A stretch of DNA of 64,000 nucleotides from Microbulbifer hydrolyticus (GTDB taxonomy: Bacteria > Pseudomonadota > Gammaproteobacteria > Pseudomonadales > Cellvibrionaceae): the NCBI RefSeq assembly GCF_009931115.1, contig NZ_CP047491.1:2555501-2619500 (forward strand), in the 5' to 3' direction. Positions 17,733 to 25,627 of this stretch are shown here, one piece after another (position 1 is the stretch's first letter; the number at the start of each line of letters is the position of its first letter). The position numbers and the translations under genes are program-made. The notes beneath the pieces are model-generated. The model was given only the letters and a program-made list of their open reading frames with translations. It searched no databases and was not told the origin of the DNA.

Positions 17733-20579
17733 TTAGAACGAGTAGCCGTAACTCAGGGTATAGAAACGGCCCATGGAATCGTGATTGAAGTGATCCACAT
17801 TGGCCCCGGTGCCCAGCACCAGCGGCGGCTCTTCATCCAGCAGGTTGTTCACCCGCAGGCTCAGCCAGCTGCCGTTGTCGAAGTCACGGGCGACGTTCAA
17901 GTCAAAGGTTAACCAGCTGTCGACTTCCACATTGCCGTCACTATCGATATCGACCCGAGAAGCAAAATACTCATTGCCTTCCGCGAACACCGCATTCAAA
18001 ACGCGTGCGTCAGGGTCATCCATATAGCTGTGCGTGTAACGGGCACTCAGGGTGGAGGACCAGTCCTCGTAACGCCAGCGCAGGGAGCTGTTGGCCAACC
18101 AGCGCGGATAGGTGTAATTACCGGCTTCTTTCACAATACCCAGTGCGTCGGACGGCAGCTTGTCGAATTCATTCAGGTAAGTACCGTCCAGGGTAAAGCG
18201 GAAGCTGCCCCAGTTTTCAGTGTCAAAATACTGGGTAAACGCCACATCCACACCATTGGTCTTCTGCCAACCGAGGTTGGACAGCTGGAAGTGCGCATCC
18301 ACTACAAAACCACGATCTACCTCCAGGCCAGGCTGGCCAGTCGGCAGTTCTCCCAGGCCCACTATTGGGAACTCGCCATTGAACGCACGCAGGATGAAGT
18401 CGTCTTCTTCAATACCGATCAGGTTTTCGTGCTCGATATTCCAGTAGTCGACGGTAATCTCGGTGTCATCAAACGGTTTCAGCAGGAAACCGGCACCCCA
18501 GGTGGTTGCAGTTTCCGGCTGCAGATCGTCATTGCTAACGTCCTCCGAGAACAGTGACAGACCGGAGCTCTCAGGATCTCCGTCGCAAGCCTCTGGGGTA
18601 ACGCTGCAATCCGTGCGATAACTGGACAACAGAGTGCCCGCACCAGTTTGCGCAAGCGACGGTGCACGGAAGGAGGTGGACCAGTTACTGCGAAAAATAA
18701 TTGCGTCATTAAATGCATGGCGCAAAGCAACCTTCGGGTTGGCATCGCCACCAAAGCTATCGTAGTGGTCGTAACGCAATGCAAACTGCAGTTCGGTGTT
18801 GGCAGCCAACGGAATCATCTGCTCCATGTAGACCGCCCACTGGTTGCGTGCGGCATCGGCAGAAGTGGAGCTGAAGCCAAGGATCGGCTCGGGATTCAGG
18901 GTGGTGGAAACCGCATCGCCAGACGGTGTGTCCTTGACGGATTCGCGGCGGAACTCACCACCAAAGGCTACCTGAATCGCGCCCGCCGGCAACTCGAGCC
19001 AGCTCCCGGAAATATTACCGTCAATGGCGTACAGACTGGATGTACCACCGCGCTTTGCGTCGGTGCGGATCAACTGCGCCACTTCAGCCATCTGATCAAC
19101 CTGGCCACCGAATGGGTTGTACCAAGCCGTAGTTTTCCCCAAATCTTCACAGGTTTCTCCCGCACCAAAGCCCGCACCGGGACGTACAAAATCCACTTCC
19201 CAGCGATCTACAACGGAACCATCGGTACACAGATTACCAACACTTGCATTGTAGAAAGCATCCGCCTTGTACAGCCCGGAAACTCCGCGCTGCTCGGATT
19301 CACTGCGCCCCAGATTCGCAGCCACTTCCCAGTTCCAGTCGGAAACTTCACCGCGAAGGCCAGACACCAAACGCATGGATTCATTTTCCACCTCTACTGC
19401 ACGCGCATCTGGAAACTTGCCGTATGCGAGAACAGGCCAACCATAGAAGTCACTGAAGTCATCGACCCCGCCTTCTTCGATCATGTCTGCTTTCAGGGCT
19501 TCCGGCCAGTAGGGGCTTTCCGGATCGAACGGTGCACGAGAGAAGTTCGCTGGAGAAGAAGTACCGCTAGACTTGCTGGCTTGCAGCATCAGAGTGTTAA
19601 ACCACTCCAGATTGTCGGAAAGATCGTAATTGAATGTGGCTACTACATTCGCACTCTCGTATTCATCCTGTGTCGCAGCCACTGCATTGGTATTGAACTC
19701 GCAATACTCACCGAACTCGCCGAAACCAAACTGGTCTTCCGGGCAACCACCAGAGGCGGGATCTTCAGTCTGGTCGTACCACATCCAGCCGAAATCATTG
19801 AAACTCGGATAAACACCCTGCTGGCTCGGACGTACGGAATTCGCGGTCAACTCGCGGTCACGATCGTACATGGCATTGCGCGAGAACAGGTCGACCACCA
19901 CCATGGTGTGGCTGCGTTCGCCTTCCCGGCCCCAAACCCAGTTCAGGTTGTATTTACCTTCATCGGTGCCGGCAGTGGAGTTGCCGTGGGTCAGTGAAAT
20001 TTCACTGCCATCAAAGTCGTCACGCAGTACAAAGTTCACCACACCCGCAACCGCATCCGCACCATAGGTAGCGGCGGCGCCGCTGGGCAGCACTTCAACC
20101 CGCTCAATGGCAGAGAGCGGAATGGAGTTTACGTCGACGAAGGATTCCTGGCCCTTGGCGAAGGAGCTCACGGATACACGGCGACCGTTCACCAGTACCA
20201 GAGTAGAGCTGGCACCAAGGCCGCGCAGGGATACACCGGCCGCCCCCACCGGAGTGCTGCTGGAGAGTGCACCGGAGGTAGCGGTAGAGAAGGTGCCGCT
20301 GCCGCCGCCGGTCTGGGACAACTGTTGCAGGATTTCAATGGGGGAAGTTGCCCCGGACGCTTCGATATCGTCACGGTTGATCTGCACCACCTGCACCGCG
20401 CCTTCTGTATCCAGGCCTTTGATATGGGTGCCCGTCACTACTACTTCTTCCACGGTGGATTCCGCGGGTGCAGGTTTCTGCGCAATCGCCAGTGCGCTAC
20501 CGCTCATCAGCGAGCAGCCTAGTGCCAGTTGAATAGCCTTACTCAGCGGAGATTTGCTCAGTTTGTCTTTGTTATCCAT
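17733..20579 (-). CDS. TonB-dependent receptor, cyanophycin-locus outer membrane transporter
   Basis: A 948-residue TonB-dependent receptor. It has a long signal peptide ending near SALAIA, a TonB-box-like VEEVVVTG at about 43-50, a plug domain with ISLRGLGASSTLVLVNGRR-type sequence near 115-135 and RVEVLPSGAAATYGADAVAGVVNFVLR, then a 22-strand barrel ending in LSYGYSF with terminal Phe. The size and the N-terminal form match the oligopeptide/oligosaccharide TBDR group of marine gammaproteobacteria rather than a siderophore receptor. As first gene of the operon with carrier, isoaspartyl dipeptidase and cyanophycinase, it most likely imports cyanophycin fragments or beta-Asp-Arg. A perfect palindrome lies 13 bases before the ATG. 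Confidence 0.93.
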   Translation of the reverse strand: MDNKDKLSKSPLSKAIQLALGCSLMSGSALAIAQKPAPAESTVEEVVVTGTHIKGLDTEGAVQVVQINRDDIEASGATSPIEILQQLSQTGGGSGTFSTATSGALSSSTPVGAAGVSLRGLGASSTLVLVNGRRVSVSSFAKGQESFVDVNSIPLSAIERVEVLPSGAAATYGADAVAGVVNFVLRDDFDGSEISLTHGNSTAGTDEGKYNLNWVWGREGERSHTMVVVDLFSRNAMYDRDRELTANSVRPSQQGVYPSFNDFGWMWYDQTEDPASGGCPEDQFGFGEFGEYCEFNTNAVAATQDEYESANVVATFNYDLSDNLEWFNTLMLQASKSSGTSSPANFSRAPFDPESPYWPEALKADMIEEGGVDDFSDFYGWPVLAYGKFPDARAVEVENESMRLVSGLRGEVSDWNWEVAANLGRSESEQRGVSGLYKADAFYNASVGNLCTDGSVVDRWEVDFVRPGAGFGAGETCEDLGKTTAWYNPFGGQVDQMAEVAQLIRTDAKRGGTSSLYAIDGNISGSWLELPAGAIQVAFGGEFRRESVKDTPSGDAVSTTLNPEPILGFSSTSADAARNQWAVYMEQMIPLAANTELQFALRYDHYDSFGGDANPKVALRHAFNDAIIFRSNWSTSFRAPSLAQTGAGTLLSSYRTDCSVTPEACDGDPESSGLSLFSEDVSNDDLQPETATTWGAGFLLKPFDDTEITVDYWNIEHENLIGIEEDDFILRAFNGEFPIVGLGELPTGQPGLEVDRGFVVDAHFQLSNLGWQKTNGVDVAFTQYFDTENWGSFRFTLDGTYLNEFDKLPSDALGIVKEAGNYTYPRWLANSSLRWRYEDWSSTLSARYTHSYMDDPDARVLNAVFAEGNEYFASRVDIDSDGNVEVDSWLTFDLNVARDFDNGSWLSLRVNNLLDEEPPLVLGTGANVDHFNHDSMGRFYTLSYGYSF

Positions 20580-20591
20580 TTTTATACCCTT

Positions 20592-20607
20592 CAGGAAACG
20601 TTTCCTG
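20592..20607. promoter_or_regulatory. Perfect 16-base palindrome upstream of the TonB receptor
   Basis: CAGGAAACGTTTCCTG is identical on both strands, with the central CG and AAACGTTT core typical of LacI-family operators. It ends 13 bases before the receptor ATG, in the untranslated leader, where a bound repressor would block transcription or the RNA hairpin could affect initiation. No LacI-family gene is in the window, so the regulator would be encoded elsewhere. Confidence 0.6.
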
Positions 20608-20679
20608 TCTCTAGTGGATCTCTGGGATCTGCGTATTTTCCTGGTGTGACGGGCACAGGAGCACGCCCACCAAAGCTGG

Positions 20680-20694
20680 CTGAAATTGTTTCAG
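20680..20694. promoter_or_regulatory. Inverted repeat upstream of the TonB receptor
   Basis: CTGAAA-TTG-TTTCAG: two perfect six-base arms with a three-base spacer, about 100 bases before the receptor start. It could be a second regulatory site for the operon, for example for the AraC-like protein encoded in it, although AraC proteins more often bind direct repeats. Confidence 0.35.
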
Positions 20695-21206
20695 GGAGAA
20701 AACCGGCGGCAATGCACAGCAACCCGGATACCCGGCAGCGCGCAAGCGGACTCGCACATAGCTGGCAAATAATTTAGGGGGGTAAATCTAAGAACGGAAG
20801 ATTCCGACTCATAGCTTCCCTGCGCCCGCGACCAAGGCGGAGCCCCCGGTTAAACCGAGGCGGGAAAGCTACTCGTCAAACCACTCGCTGAGATAGTAGT
20901 TGGAGGAGCAGCGCTCAATGGCAGCAATATTGTTCATTTTGCTCTGTATGCCCTGCACTGTTTATCAAGTACGTTGCGCTGTATTTCTGACGGTGGCTGA
21001 CTGCTAACGCCCGAATACCCAATAGGAGTTTACTAGCAAACCACTCTCTATTTTTTATCACGCTGCAAAAATGCTGTAAAGCAATTCTGTTATCAGATTT
21101 AATTCGTGTAAAAATCCCTGCGACAACCGAATAATCTGCGCATTGCGCAGCAACTTCAGCCCGGATCTTTTGCGCAAGCATAAAGAAACGTTTATCTGAA
21201 TAGCAC

Positions 21207-21233
21207 GGCCGGAGGAGAAATCCCTCCCCGGCC
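21207..21233 (-). terminator. Hairpin after the secreted cyanophycinase gene
   Basis: GGCCGGAGG at 21207-21215 pairs with CCTCC and GGCC at 21223-21233, a nine-pair stem with a two-base bulge, 48 bases beyond the cyanophycinase stop on the reverse strand. There is no adjacent T-run, so it may instead be a stabilising 3' structure. Confidence 0.4.
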
Positions 21234-21280
21234 ATGCCATTTGAACAGGTCCTATGTTGCTAGGGAGGCAACAGGGACGG

Positions 21281-22702
21281 TTACTGGTAAGGCTGATTGA
21301 TATAAAAATTACCCGAGCGTCCATCAATGCCGATTCGCTTCGGCGTGACACTGGTGGAACCCGTCAGAATATTGAACTGATCGAATTCGTCCAGTTTGTA
21401 GCGCAATACATCCTCATATACTACCGGCTGACCGCACTGGGCCTGGGTGCGACTGGTCTGCCCATCCTCCAGCAAAACGTAGACACTGCCACTGCCATCC
21501 ACGACCCCGTTGCCGTCCGGCGTAAAGAAGATGGATGTCGCTTCATCTACCCCGACCCCCTGAATCCCCGCGGGCAGACCCGCCATGAACGCCATTAACC
21601 TGCCCATACGGTCACGCTCGGCAAAGTGGGTATCCACGATCACGCTCTGCATGGTCGCGGTGCTCAGGAAGCCCGTGGAGATGTTGATGTATTCGTGACA
21701 CAGGTCGGTCACCGCTTCGGAGGAATAGGCACCGAGTACACCATCCGGATCATAAATGTACTCTGACTGCACTGCAGCGCCGGCTGAGGTGCCACCCAGC
21801 ACACCACCGCGGGCGAGCACAGCATCCAGGGCCTGTTGCAGTGCCGTGCCCTGCCACTGGTTCAGGTAATCGGATTGATCACCACCGGCAATCCACACAA
21901 ACTCCGCGGAACGCACCGCCCATTCGACATAGGCGTCGTTGGCGTGCTGTGGTCGATCCACAATCAGGGTTTCCACGGAATCGGCGTTCAGCAGACCCAG
22001 CAGGTAGTCGTTGTAGCCGTCGCTGCCGCTGGTACGCAGCACCACCACGTCACCGCCATCGATCAGCGGCTCCACGCGCCGGGTAAAGGCCGCGTCCACA
22101 TCGCTGCCACCGCCCATCACCAGCAGCCCCCCACCAGACTGGTTTACGCAAACATCCGCTTCACTGCCGGAAATATAGCGGGTCAAGCCACCGGGTTTTG
22201 CGGGACGCGTACCCAGCTCACAGTCGCCGCCACCACCGCTACTGCCGCCGCTGCTTCCTCCGCTACTGCTGCCACCGGTATCCGTAGGAATACCGTCCAC
22301 GCTCAGGGTGTAGTCTCCACGTCCGCTGTGGCGGGTCACCTTCAGGGTATACAGGCCGCTTCCTCCGACACTGACACTGGCGGACTCGGGGCGGTTGCCG
22401 GTTTCTGCGCTGTAGAGACGTTGCGACACGTCGTACAGGTGCCAGTCGAAGTCGTCTCCACTGGAATGGTTGAGGGTAATGTCGAGATCGGAAGGGGTGT
22501 CGATATTGAAGTAGTACCAATCCTGATCCCGGCGATTGGCAATCTTGCCCGCTACGATCTGCCCTGAACAGACAGGGCCGTCAGCATCGGATTCGGCGTC
22601 GTTGGATTCGCTTTCCGCCGAGACGCAGGCCTGTGCCCCGTGGCTGAAAAATCCAACACCAAACAGAGAAAATAATAAAACGGACAAGTATCTGGTTCCC
22701 AT
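21281..22702 (-). CDS. Secreted cyanophycinase paralogue with PPC domain
   Basis: A 473-residue secreted S51 peptidase. In order: signal peptide (about 1-25), PPC (pre-peptidase C-terminal) beta-sandwich at 30-137 with the GIYTLKV-like core, a flexible Ser/Gly linker at 143-159, and the cyanophycinase domain from about 190. The catalytic Ser306 is in GGTSAGAA, His359 in VDTHF and Glu387 in GVDEATS. The pocket motif that is DQHF in the lipoprotein paralogue is DTHF here, and the Arg-rich stretch reads AERDRMGR, so specificity or rate may differ. GGDQ (273-276) is kept. The PPC domain and linker imply release outside the cell, making this the probable first depolymerase. It lies 700 bases upstream of the TonB receptor on the same strand. 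Confidence 0.88.
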   Translation of the reverse strand: MGTRYLSVLLFSLFGVGFFSHGAQACVSAESESNDAESDADGPVCSGQIVAGKIANRRDQDWYYFNIDTPSDLDITLNHSSGDDFDWHLYDVSQRLYSAETGNRPESASVSVGGSGLYTLKVTRHSGRGDYTLSVDGIPTDTGGSSSGGSSGGSSGGGGDCELGTRPAKPGGLTRYISGSEADVCVNQSGGGLLVMGGGSDVDAAFTRRVEPLIDGGDVVVLRTSGSDGYNDYLLGLLNADSVETLIVDRPQHANDAYVEWAVRSAEFVWIAGGDQSDYLNQWQGTALQQALDAVLARGGVLGGTSAGAAVQSEYIYDPDGVLGAYSSEAVTDLCHEYINISTGFLSTATMQSVIVDTHFAERDRMGRLMAFMAGLPAGIQGVGVDEATSIFFTPDGNGVVDGSGSVYVLLEDGQTSRTQAQCGQPVVYEDVLRYKLDEFDQFNILTGSTSVTPKRIGIDGRSGNFYINQPYQ

Positions 22703-22846
22703 GGGTAGCTCCTTGCAGCATCGTTATTTTTTGCCACACAAGATTACTCAAGGGATCCACCGCAAACATTGAATCAACGACCGATGGGAAAAAACAGTCA
22801 AGTTTTGGAAAAAATGGGACAGTTTACACGGGCATCCGATTGCAAA

Positions 22847-23155
22847 TCAGATGCCGCAGTCGATCGCATCCAGAAGCATATGTGCAACCAAACCAATACC
22901 CAGCCAGCGCACTGGCTTCCACGGCAGGAACATCATGGCGCCGTAAAAGGAAATCGGAAACATTGTATGCAGGGGGTGGTGGTTGATGCTGCAACGGTCC
23001 GGGTCGTAGATCGGCGATGCCAGCAAATGATCCAGATCGACCAGGTTTGCCGCCAGCATAAACAGCGCCGCTTTTTTCCATTCATCGCGAAAGAAGAACC
23101 AGGCGATGGCAAGAGGAACAAGAAGGTGTAAAACAATATGGAGATAACTGAACAT
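22847..23155 (-). CDS. Small membrane protein, DUF6122 type
   Basis: A 102-residue protein with three to four hydrophobic segments (residues about 5-20, 28-42, 62-78, 83-98). It carries NLVDLDHLLASPIYDPDRCSI and a second His/Asp pair (HMLLDAIDCG) at the C-terminus, resembling the DUF6122 family and, more distantly, the metal-dependent membrane hydrolase YdjM family, where the conserved Asp and His are thought to bind metal. It ends 35 bases from the GntR regulator stop. Function unknown. Confidence 0.7.
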   Translation of the reverse strand: MFSYLHIVLHLLVPLAIAWFFFRDEWKKAALFMLAANLVDLDHLLASPIYDPDRCSINHHPLHTMFPISFYGAMMFLPWKPVRWLGIGLVAHMLLDAIDCGI

Positions 23156-23190
23156 CAGGTTTTCAACAACTTTCAGATTGCCAATAGCTT

Positions 23191-23865
23191 TTAGACGGAA
23201 AGCAACTCTTCGGCAGAAATGGAACCCAGGCCTTCTTCAATATCCTGGCGGATCGCGGTACGCACACGCTGTTCGTCATTGCTGGCGATAGCGTCGATCA
23301 GATCCTGGTGGCGGTCAGGCAGCTCTTGTACGCCGAAGCGCTGAAACACCAGATGCTGAAGCGGCGCAGTCTGCAGCCACAGGCTCTCGATCAGTGACAG
23401 GATGATATGGGGATGACCCAGCCGATAGAGGGTGAAATGAAACTCCAGGTTGGCGGTGACGTATTCCTGGATGTCTTTTTTCTCGAGGGCGAAAGTAACC
23501 CGGTCGTCCAGTGCCCGCAGCGCTCCCATCTCCTCCTCACCGACAAAGGGCAGCGCCTGAGCTGCAGCCTGGCATTCCAGTGCCACCCGGGCAGCACAGA
23601 TTTCATCCAGTTTTTCCCGCGTCAGAGTGGGCACGGTAACCCGGCGTGTATCGGAGAGCTCCAATGCGCGCTCCGACGTCAGCCGGCGCAACGCCTCCCG
23701 CACCGGCATTGGACTGCAGTCCAGCTCTGCGGCCAGGCCGCGGATGGTGATGGCCATGCCAGGCAGGAACTGGCCGCGCAGGATGGCGTCACGCACCTGG
23801 TAGTACACCCGCTCCTGGGTGGTGCGGAACTCTTCCTGCGGCTCGGTAAACTCGGCGTCTCTCAC
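23191..23865 (-). CDS. GntR family regulator with FCD effector domain
   Basis: A 224-residue FadR-subfamily regulator. The N-terminal winged helix (residues about 15-75) has ERVYYQVRDAILRGQFLPG and SPMPVREALRRLTSE; the FCD domain follows, with the metal-ligand pattern including NLEFHFTLY and the DRHQDLIDAI His. I chose GTG 23865, which has GAGG seven bases upstream, over a TTG at 23919 with 18 more residues. It is the last gene of the leftward group glyoxalase - patatin - GntR. FCD proteins sense small carboxylic acids and usually repress. The 19-base inverted repeat at 25586 is the likely target. Confidence 0.88.
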   Translation of the reverse strand: MRDAEFTEPQEEFRTTQERVYYQVRDAILRGQFLPGMAITIRGLAAELDCSPMPVREALRRLTSERALELSDTRRVTVPTLTREKLDEICAARVALECQAAAQALPFVGEEEMGALRALDDRVTFALEKKDIQEYVTANLEFHFTLYRLGHPHIILSLIESLWLQTAPLQHLVFQRFGVQELPDRHQDLIDAIASNDEQRVRTAIRQDIEEGLGSISAEELLSV

Positions 23866-23945
23866 TGGCTGGCCTCGTGGCTTGGGTCGGTAATCGTACA
23901 AAATCCACCCAGCCTCCAACCCGTAAGCAGGCTTGCGGGTTGTCG

Positions 23946-25064
23946 CTATGCGGACATTGCCAGTGCCAGCTTGTGCGGCGACTGGTCACTGCCGACCTCG
24001 ATCAACTCGTCGGCAATGGCGCCAGTTTGCCACATTTCAAAGAAATCCTCCGCTACCTGCTTTCCGGCCTCGGTTACGGCATTCCAGTACTTGAGTCGCT
24101 CCTCGGTGGAAAGCTTCACAAAATCGTCCCTGTCGGGGATCTTGGCGAAGGGCAAGCGGGAGACCCACTCCGGAGATGGAGCCACCAGAATCACATTGTC
24201 CATGGCACCGCCGCGCACCCAGCGCCAGCGGAAGCTCTTGTCGAACCAGCCCGGCACCATGTAGGGGAAAAAGTGCGGATAGAGCACCAGCCCCTGCGGG
24301 TGCTCAAAGCCCAGATCGAAGTGGTAGTCGGTGATCCCGCCGTCCCGATAGTTGCCCGGGGGTGCACCAGCCGGCGTGGGTACACCGGCCATCACCAGCG
24401 GGATCGAGCCCGAAGCCAGCACCGCCGGGCAGACATTCTCCGCACTAAGCGGGGTATTGACCGTGGAGAGGTTACGAAATGCCACTGTCGGGGCCTGCCC
24501 GGAGTGAAACACCACCCGATCCCAGAATGCCCGCAGGGTACGGCGACTCACCGCGTTAGCCAGCGCCGAGGCCAGCAGTGCCGGCGCGAGAACCGATTTC
24601 CGTTCACTGGCCAGGGGACCGCGCCCGCGCACGGTGACAAAATGGCTGTGCCACACCGGATTGGCCGCTACTTCGGCGGCGCCCTGCCCGCCCAGCACCT
24701 CCAGCAGAATATTCTCGCCGGTCGCAGTGATCTCAGCGGGGGTGGGCCGCTCGCTGGCATAGGTCTGATTGACGTAGCCGAATTCCAGCTTTTCCAGGGA
24801 AGACAAGGGATTGGCAGTGGCGTAACACATGTTGCGAAAGCTGCCAATCGACGAACCCAGCGTGGCAATGGGCGCGCGGCGATCGCGAAAAAACTCGCCA
24901 ATCAGCACCCGGTCCAGCTGGCTGATAGACAGCCACTTGGGACCGCCGGAAGCGCCCACTAACGTGGAGACCATTTCCTGGTGCAAACCTTCCTGCCGGA
25001 CCCGGCGTGCGGCGCTGGCGCCGGCCAACACCACACAATTCTTATACTGCTTCGCTTTCGCCAT
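23946..25064 (-). CDS. Patatin-like phospholipase family protein
   Basis: A 372-residue acyl hydrolase of the patatin family, starting at ATG 25064 with AGGA just before it; an in-frame GTG five codons upstream is less likely. The oxyanion loop is GASGGPKWL (near 38), the nucleophile Ser lies in GSSIGSF near 70 (GxSxG), and the dyad Asp in the DGG of YRDGGITDYHF near 235. There is no signal peptide, so it is cytoplasmic or peripheral. The length is typical of bacterial stand-alone patatins. Substrate could be phospholipid or another ester; the glyoxalase and GntR neighbours do not settle it. Confidence 0.87.
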   Translation of the reverse strand: MAKAKQYKNCVVLAGASAARRVRQEGLHQEMVSTLVGASGGPKWLSISQLDRVLIGEFFRDRRAPIATLGSSIGSFRNMCYATANPLSSLEKLEFGYVNQTYASERPTPAEITATGENILLEVLGGQGAAEVAANPVWHSHFVTVRGRGPLASERKSVLAPALLASALANAVSRRTLRAFWDRVVFHSGQAPTVAFRNLSTVNTPLSAENVCPAVLASGSIPLVMAGVPTPAGAPPGNYRDGGITDYHFDLGFEHPQGLVLYPHFFPYMVPGWFDKSFRWRWVRGGAMDNVILVAPSPEWVSRLPFAKIPDRDDFVKLSTEERLKYWNAVTEAGKQVAEDFFEMWQTGAIADELIEVGSDQSPHKLALAMSA

Positions 25065-25100
25065 CTTCCTACTACTCACAGACCGCTTATTGTTGTGTCT

Positions 25101-25541
25101 TTACCATTCGCCGGTATTGTCCATGGAGGCCCAGGGCTCCTGCGGCGCCAGCGACCCCCCCTTCTGTAACAGCTCGATGGAGATGTTGTCCGGCGAGCGC
25201 ACAAACGCCATATGGCCATCCCGGGGCGGGCGATTGATGGTCACTCCCATGTCCATCAGGCGCTGGCAGGTCTCGTAGATATTGTCCACGCGATACGCCA
25301 GGTGGCCAAAATTGCGACCCCCGGTATAGGTTTCCGGATCCCAGTTGTAGGTGAGCTCCAGACACGGACGCTTGTCGCTGTTCGCGGTGTCGGAGTCCCC
25401 CGGCGCAGCAAGGAATACCAGGGTAAAGCGCCCTTTTTCATAATCATTGCGGCTGACCTCATACAGGCCCAGCTTGTCGCAATAAAATTCCAGTGACTTC
25501 TCAAGATCGGTGACACGCACCATAGTGTGCAAATATTCCAC
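25101..25541 (-). CDS. gloA: Glyoxalase I (lactoylglutathione lyase) family protein
   Basis: A 146-residue vicinal oxygen chelate protein. It begins [22 protein letters not shown], as in GloA, and has the two beta-alpha-beta-beta-beta modules with metal ligands expected at His5 (first strand), Glu near 62 (CLELTYNW), His near 79 (GHLAYRV) and Glu near 123 (SIELLQK). GloA isomerises the hemithioacetal of methylglyoxal and glutathione to S-lactoylglutathione. About 15 residues at the end extend beyond the E. coli enzyme. It is the first gene of the leftward operon facing the kynureninase-like gene. Confidence 0.88.
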   Translation of the reverse strand: MEYLHTMVRVTDLEKSLEFYCDKLGLYEVSRNDYEKGRFTLVFLAAPGDSDTANSDKRPCLELTYNWDPETYTGGRNFGHLAYRVDNIYETCQRLMDMGVTINRPPRDGHMAFVRSPDNISIELLQKGGSLAPQEPWASMDNTGEW

Positions 25542-25585
25542 TGCAACGCCTCCTTCAGGGGATTACAATCCCGGTACGTCAATTG

Positions 25586-25604
25586 GGTGACTACTTTAGT
25601 CACC
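25586..25604. promoter_or_regulatory. 19-base inverted repeat between divergent genes, probable GntR operator
   Basis: GGTGACTA-CTT-TAGTCACC: perfect eight-base arms around three bases, midway between the glyoxalase start (25541) and the kynureninase-like start (25628). Its position in the short divergent gap and its symmetry fit a dimeric repressor site controlling both directions; the GntR/FCD protein encoded three genes away is the obvious candidate. Confidence 0.65.
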
Positions 25605-25627
25605 TCCACAAAAGTTACCAGAGCGAA

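Larger units (their letters stand above)
20580..21280. other. Control region of the cyanophycin operon
   Basis: A 701-base stretch with no gene I can support; a 106-residue reverse frame at 20915-21235 has no domain or ribosome site. It contains the palindrome at 20592-20607, an inverted repeat at 20680-20694, a second AAACGTTT core at 21186-21193 and a terminator-like hairpin at 21207-21233. The large size for a bacterial promoter region suggests multi-site regulation, a small RNA, or remains of a lost gene. Confidence 0.5.

Noticed and set aside
18648..19997. 449-residue forward open frame
   Set aside because: It lies wholly within the reverse-strand TonB receptor and has no recognisable domain or ribosome site; long antisense frames are common in GC-rich genes.
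20915..21235. 106-residue reverse frame in the large intergenic region
   Set aside because: No ribosome site, no domain, and it overlaps the terminator-like hairpin; kept as non-coding.
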